A stretch of DNA of 8,061 bases from an uncultured Prevotella sp. (GTDB lineage: Bacteria; Bacteroidota; Bacteroidia; Bacteroidales; Bacteroidaceae), in the NCBI GenBank assembly GCA_900550635.1, contig URSZ01000112.1, positions 1-8,061 of the forward strand. The letters run 5' to 3'. A model generated the notes under the pieces. That model was given only the letters and a program-made list of their open reading frames with translations, was not told where the DNA came from and searched no databases. The position numbers and the translations under genes were made by a program. The stretch's first letter is position 1. Each line of letters opens with the position of its first letter. Below are positions 5,998 to 8,061 of this stretch, in pieces.

Positions 5998-6164
5998 GTT
6001 TTCAGAGGGCAAAAAATATGTCTGACATAATTCGAATTATGTCAGACATATTTTAAATTATCTCAGAGATATTTTTTATTTGCTCCCATGTGGGGTTTAC
6101 GCGCTGAAAACCAGTTTTCATTTTTCAGCACGGAAAATGCCCGTTTTCAGGTCTCGGTTTTCAC
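5998..6164 (+). repeat. Dispersed intergenic repeat, copy R2 (inverted relative to R1)
   Basis: A 167-bp match to the reverse complement of 2534-2700, with identical termini (GTTTTCAGAGGGC start, GGTTTTCAC end) and about 85% identity outside the core by hand count. The core lies at 6017-6071, between A6 (6011-6016) and T6 (6072-6077). The right flank holds an extra hairpin, GCTGAAAA/TTTTTCAGC, near 6102-6129. One reading frame is shared with R1 but has an in-frame stop here, so coding is unlikely. Confidence 0.85.
6013..6054. repeat. Perfect 42-bp palindrome with 21-bp periodic units inside R2
   Basis: Centre TTC|GAA at 6033/6034; all 21 base pairs of the arms match. Three 13-bp hyphenated palindromes start at 6017 (TATGTCTGACATA), 6038 (TATGTCAGACATA) and 6059 (TATCTCAGAGATA), exactly 21 bp (two helical turns) apart. 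The spacers are ATTCGAAT and TTTTAAAT. Confidence 0.92.
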
Positions 6165-6356
6165 ATTATTCCGCACAGGTTTTTCCCTACCGTCAACGAG
6201 GCTGCCTACTGCCACGCCGTTAACGGCGGCAGGCACTCCACCACCGCCTTTGCGCACAGGGTAAGCAGCTTAGCGTACTGAGCAAGCGCGCACCGGCCTA
6301 TTTATTCCATTTTAAAAATAATACGTTTAAAACACAACGCATTATAACATTTTTTA
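6165..6356. other. Intergenic spacer, no gene seen; one 14-bp palindrome
   Basis: No supportable reading frame. CGCCGTTAACGGCG (6215-6228) is a perfect palindrome flanked by TGCC and GGCA, with no T-run after it. From about 6300 the sequence becomes AT-rich leading into the promoter box at 6357. Confidence 0.4.
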
Positions 6357-6364
6357 TACCTTTG
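6357..6364 (+). promoter_or_regulatory. -7 box upstream of the LRR gene
   Basis: TACCTTTG is an exact TAnnTTTG match after an AT-rich stretch, and identical to the ompA box. It lies 336 bp before the ATG and implies a leader of about 330 nt. A weaker alternative, TATCTTTA (6648-6655, last base off), would give a leader of about 40 nt. Confidence 0.5.
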
Positions 6365-6476
6365 CGCTCAAGAATCCGCACCACGGCACATGGAGTTGCG
6401 TCACAAGGCGCGGAACAAAGGGTGTTATTGAGATTTTATCTTCGCAATTCAAACTTCGCAACTTTGAACCAGCAGC

Positions 6477-6491
6477 ATGAAGGTAAGATGA
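6477..6491 (+). other. Duplicated start region: decoy ATG with a 4-codon reading frame (MKVR-stop)
   Basis: ATGAAGGTAAGAT at 6477-6489 recurs exactly at 6700-6712, the start of the LRR gene (MKVRF). Here the next base makes the fifth codon TGA. It may be the scar of a 223-bp duplication or insertion, a leader mini-ORF, or chance. Confidence 0.4.
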
Positions 6492-6551
6492 GCAATACCA
6501 CCTGCACCGGTTGATTGATTCCCGCGCTTACAGGCGGCCTGCAACCACATC

Positions 6552-6632
6552 GGTGCGGGGTCGTTGTCTTATCCATGCTACGGCGGTGCGAAGGCCGGAA
6601 TTGCGGATAAGACAAGATACGGCCCCGGCACC
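6552..6632 (+). promoter_or_regulatory. Long imperfect hairpin in the LRR gene leader
   Basis: The inner stem TGTCTTATCC (6565-6574)/GGATAAGACA (6605-6614) is a perfect 10 bp. After a 4-nt bulge, an outer stem of about 13 bp pairs 6552-6564 with 6619-6632, with one bulged G (6627) and one G-U. The loop is 30 nt. TTTTG follows directly at 6633. It could be an attenuator or a protective or regulatory leader structure if transcription starts at the 6357 box. Confidence 0.6.
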
Positions 6633-6699
6633 TTTTGAATCCACCCATATCTTTAACAGTTCTTCGCGGCGGCCGGAAGACGAACAAAACCGATACCTT

Positions 6700-7878
6700 A
6701 TGAAGGTAAGATTTTTACACTTATGCGTGGCCGCAGCCTCGGCCTTTGCGGCAACACAGCCGGCAGCGGCACAGTCGTTTACCGTCGACGGCATTGTTTA
6801 CAACATCCTGTCGGAGACAGGCAAGACGGTAGAGGTAACAAAAAACACTTCAAACAACTACAGCGGCAACATCCACATTCCCGCAAACGTGACAAACGGG
6901 ACAACGGAATACACGGTTGCGGCAATCGGGGACGAGGCTTTCAGAAACTGCACGCGCCTCACATCCGTGAACATTGCGGAAGGACTGGCTTCCATAAAGG
7001 AAAAGGCATTCTACAATTGCTCGGCGCTGACCACTGTAAAACTGCCGGCAAGCCTTAGATTCATCGGCACATCAGCTTTTTACGGCTGTTTCGGCCTGGC
7101 AGCAATCGACATTCCCGAGAATGTCACCACAATTAAGGAAGACGCTTTCGACGGTTGCAGCAGCCTGAAGTCGGTGGAAATACCCGCGAGCATAACGTCG
7201 ATAGAAACAAACACCTTCTACGGCTGCAGCAGCATGGAGACGGTTACTATCGCCTACGGAATCGACTCCATTCACAACAGTGCCTTCCGCAACTGCAAAA
7301 GCCTGAAAACCGTAAAGATTCCAAACAGCGTTGCCTTCATCGGCCAATCGGCTTTTGAAAATTGCAGCGGGCTGGAATCCGTGGAAATGTCCGACGGGAT
7401 GACCGTGCTGCAACCATACACTTTCCGCAACTGCACAAACCTTGCTTCGGTCAATATAGGAGCGGCCACCGACACCATAAAGAGCTTTGCTTTCGAAGGT
7501 TGCAGCAGCCTTGCCCATATCGACATCCCCGACAACGTTACTTTCATGGAAGAGAACGCCTTCCTGTCGTGCTACGACCTGGCTGTGGTAGAAATAGGTG
7601 CAGGCGTCGACTCGATAAGCGAACATGCGTTTTCCACGAACGACAACCTGACGGCAATAAACGTCAACTCCGGCAACAGACGCTACGCTTCGAACGACGG
7701 GGTGTTGTATTCGAAGGACTTTTCCGCCCTGCTCCTGTTCCCCAAAGGAAAGACCGGAACAAACATACCCGACGGCGTTGCCTTGATTGGGCAAAGCGCT
7801 TTCGAGAACTGCAACAACCTCGAAAACATCAGTATTCCAAACACTGTAAAATCAATAGGACAAGGCGCTTTCTCATAA
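6700..7878 (+). CDS. Secreted BspA-like leucine-rich-repeat protein (LRR_5), apparently truncated
   Basis: 392 residues. Signal peptide MKVRFLHLCVAAASAFAATQPAAA|Q, then a short BspA-type N-terminus (SFTVDGIVYNIL). Next come 23-residue LRR_5 units of the type AIGDEAFRNCTRLTSVNI: ten regular units and one (unit 11) widened by a segment of the type GVLYSKDFSALLLFPKG. Unit 12 is regular, and unit 13 stops after IGQGAFS. BspA-like proteins are surface-exposed and bind host matrix proteins or other bacteria. Full-length members normally continue with further repeats and a secretion or anchoring tail; none follows here. The start is ATG 6700 because it alone gives a signal peptide; the in-frame TTG at 6511 lies in the leader. 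The ATG sits in the 3-nt loop of a 6-bp hairpin (TACCTT/AAGGTA, 6694-6708). Confidence 0.85.
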   Translation: MKVRFLHLCVAAASAFAATQPAAAQSFTVDGIVYNILSETGKTVEVTKNTSNNYSGNIHIPANVTNGTTEYTVAAIGDEAFRNCTRLTSVNIAEGLASIKEKAFYNCSALTTVKLPASLRFIGTSAFYGCFGLAAIDIPENVTTIKEDAFDGCSSLKSVEIPASITSIETNTFYGCSSMETVTIAYGIDSIHNSAFRNCKSLKTVKIPNSVAFIGQSAFENCSGLESVEMSDGMTVLQPYTFRNCTNLASVNIGAATDTIKSFAFEGCSSLAHIDIPDNVTFMEENAFLSCYDLAVVEIGAGVDSISEHAFSTNDNLTAINVNSGNRRYASNDGVLYSKDFSALLLFPKGKTGTNIPDGVALIGQSAFENCNNLENISIPNTVKSIGQGAFS

Positions 7879-8061
7879 TGTATTTATAACCATAGAACAA
7901 CCAAAACTAATCAGAAATATCCGAGTGTAAATCTTTAATTACCAGCATATTCTAAAATTTAACACTTTTCGGTTGCCATTTGTCGCTTCCCAAATTTCCA
8001 CATATTTTTGAGACGTATTTCTGACGTGGAGAATTTGCGGGGCTTGTTTTTTGTCACACCG
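7879..8061. other. AT-rich tail without a gene
   Basis: Base composition becomes clearly more AT-rich immediately after the LRR stop codon. No LRR code continues in any forward frame and no tRNA or terminator is seen. The direct repeat GACGT occurs at about 8012 and 8023. Only the promoter below is recognisable. Confidence 0.5.
7979..8010 (+). promoter_or_regulatory. Complete Bacteroidetes promoter reading out of the window
   Basis: TTTG (7979-7982), a 20-bp spacer, then TATTTTTG (8003-8010): both boxes match the TTTG / TAnnTTTG consensus at correct spacing. A rightward transcript would start near 8017, so a plus-strand gene probably begins just past the edge. Confidence 0.55.

Noticed and set aside
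5730..5998. Overlapping reading frames of 85-87 residues on both strands after ompA
   Set aside because: They run through the strong terminator stem, start without a promoter box, and have no recognisable domain or signal peptide.
6017..6071. CRISPR array or replication-origin iterons
   Set aside because: The units are only 13 bp with 8-bp spacers, too short for CRISPR. There is no replication initiator gene and the same array occurs twice, so an origin is unlikely.
6215..6228. 14-bp palindrome CGCCGTTAACGGCG
   Set aside because: It has no T-run and is about 130 bp from the nearest promoter box, with no second copy seen; too little to assign a role.
6511..6699. In-frame N-terminal extension of the LRR protein from a TTG
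   Set aside because: It is Arg/Pro-rich, coincides with the leader hairpin, and would place the signal peptide internally.

Overview
The window looks like a chromosomal segment from a Bacteroidales bacterium, most likely Prevotellaceae. Four points support this. Bacteroidetes-type -7 promoter boxes (TAnnTTTG) lie in front of every gene. Signal peptides end in Ala-X-Ala|Gln. There is a BspA-like LRR_5 surface protein. The OmpA-type porin carries the GYASPEG variant of the peptidoglycan-binding loop. The genus is an inference; no rRNA or other marker is present.

Layout. Positions 1-2333 (minus strand) hold the first ~777 residues of a giant 2-hydroxyacyl-CoA dehydratase activase: two ASKHA ATPase/[4Fe-4S] modules followed by a DUF2229 region that runs off the left edge. 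It starts next to a -7 box and a perfect 10-bp-arm palindrome that looks like a repressor operator. A 434-bp intergenic region follows and contains repeat copy R1. Next come a small DUF3467 protein (minus), a secreted sialidase-like beta-propeller protein (plus) and an OmpA-family outer-membrane protein (plus, strong terminator). A gene-free stretch of about 985 bp (5715-6699) holds two terminator-like hairpins, repeat copy R2 in inverted orientation, and what seems to be a long structured leader. The last gene is a secreted BspA-like leucine-rich-repeat protein that stops in the middle of a repeat. The AT-rich last 183 bases contain a good promoter pointing out of the window.

The genes do not form one operon; each has its own promoter-like box. 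The only shared theme is the envelope: the sialidase-like, OmpA and LRR proteins are all exported.

The most unusual structure is the pair of 167-bp intergenic repeats R1 (2534-2700) and R2 (5998-6164). They are inverted relative to each other. Each contains three 13-bp hyphenated palindromes on an exact 21-bp period, which together make a 42-bp palindrome. The 55-bp core of the two copies matches better in the orientation opposite to the flanks, which hints at core inversion. Second comes the leader of the LRR gene, with a long bulged hairpin and a 13-bp duplication of the start-codon region. All identities and structures were worked out by hand.
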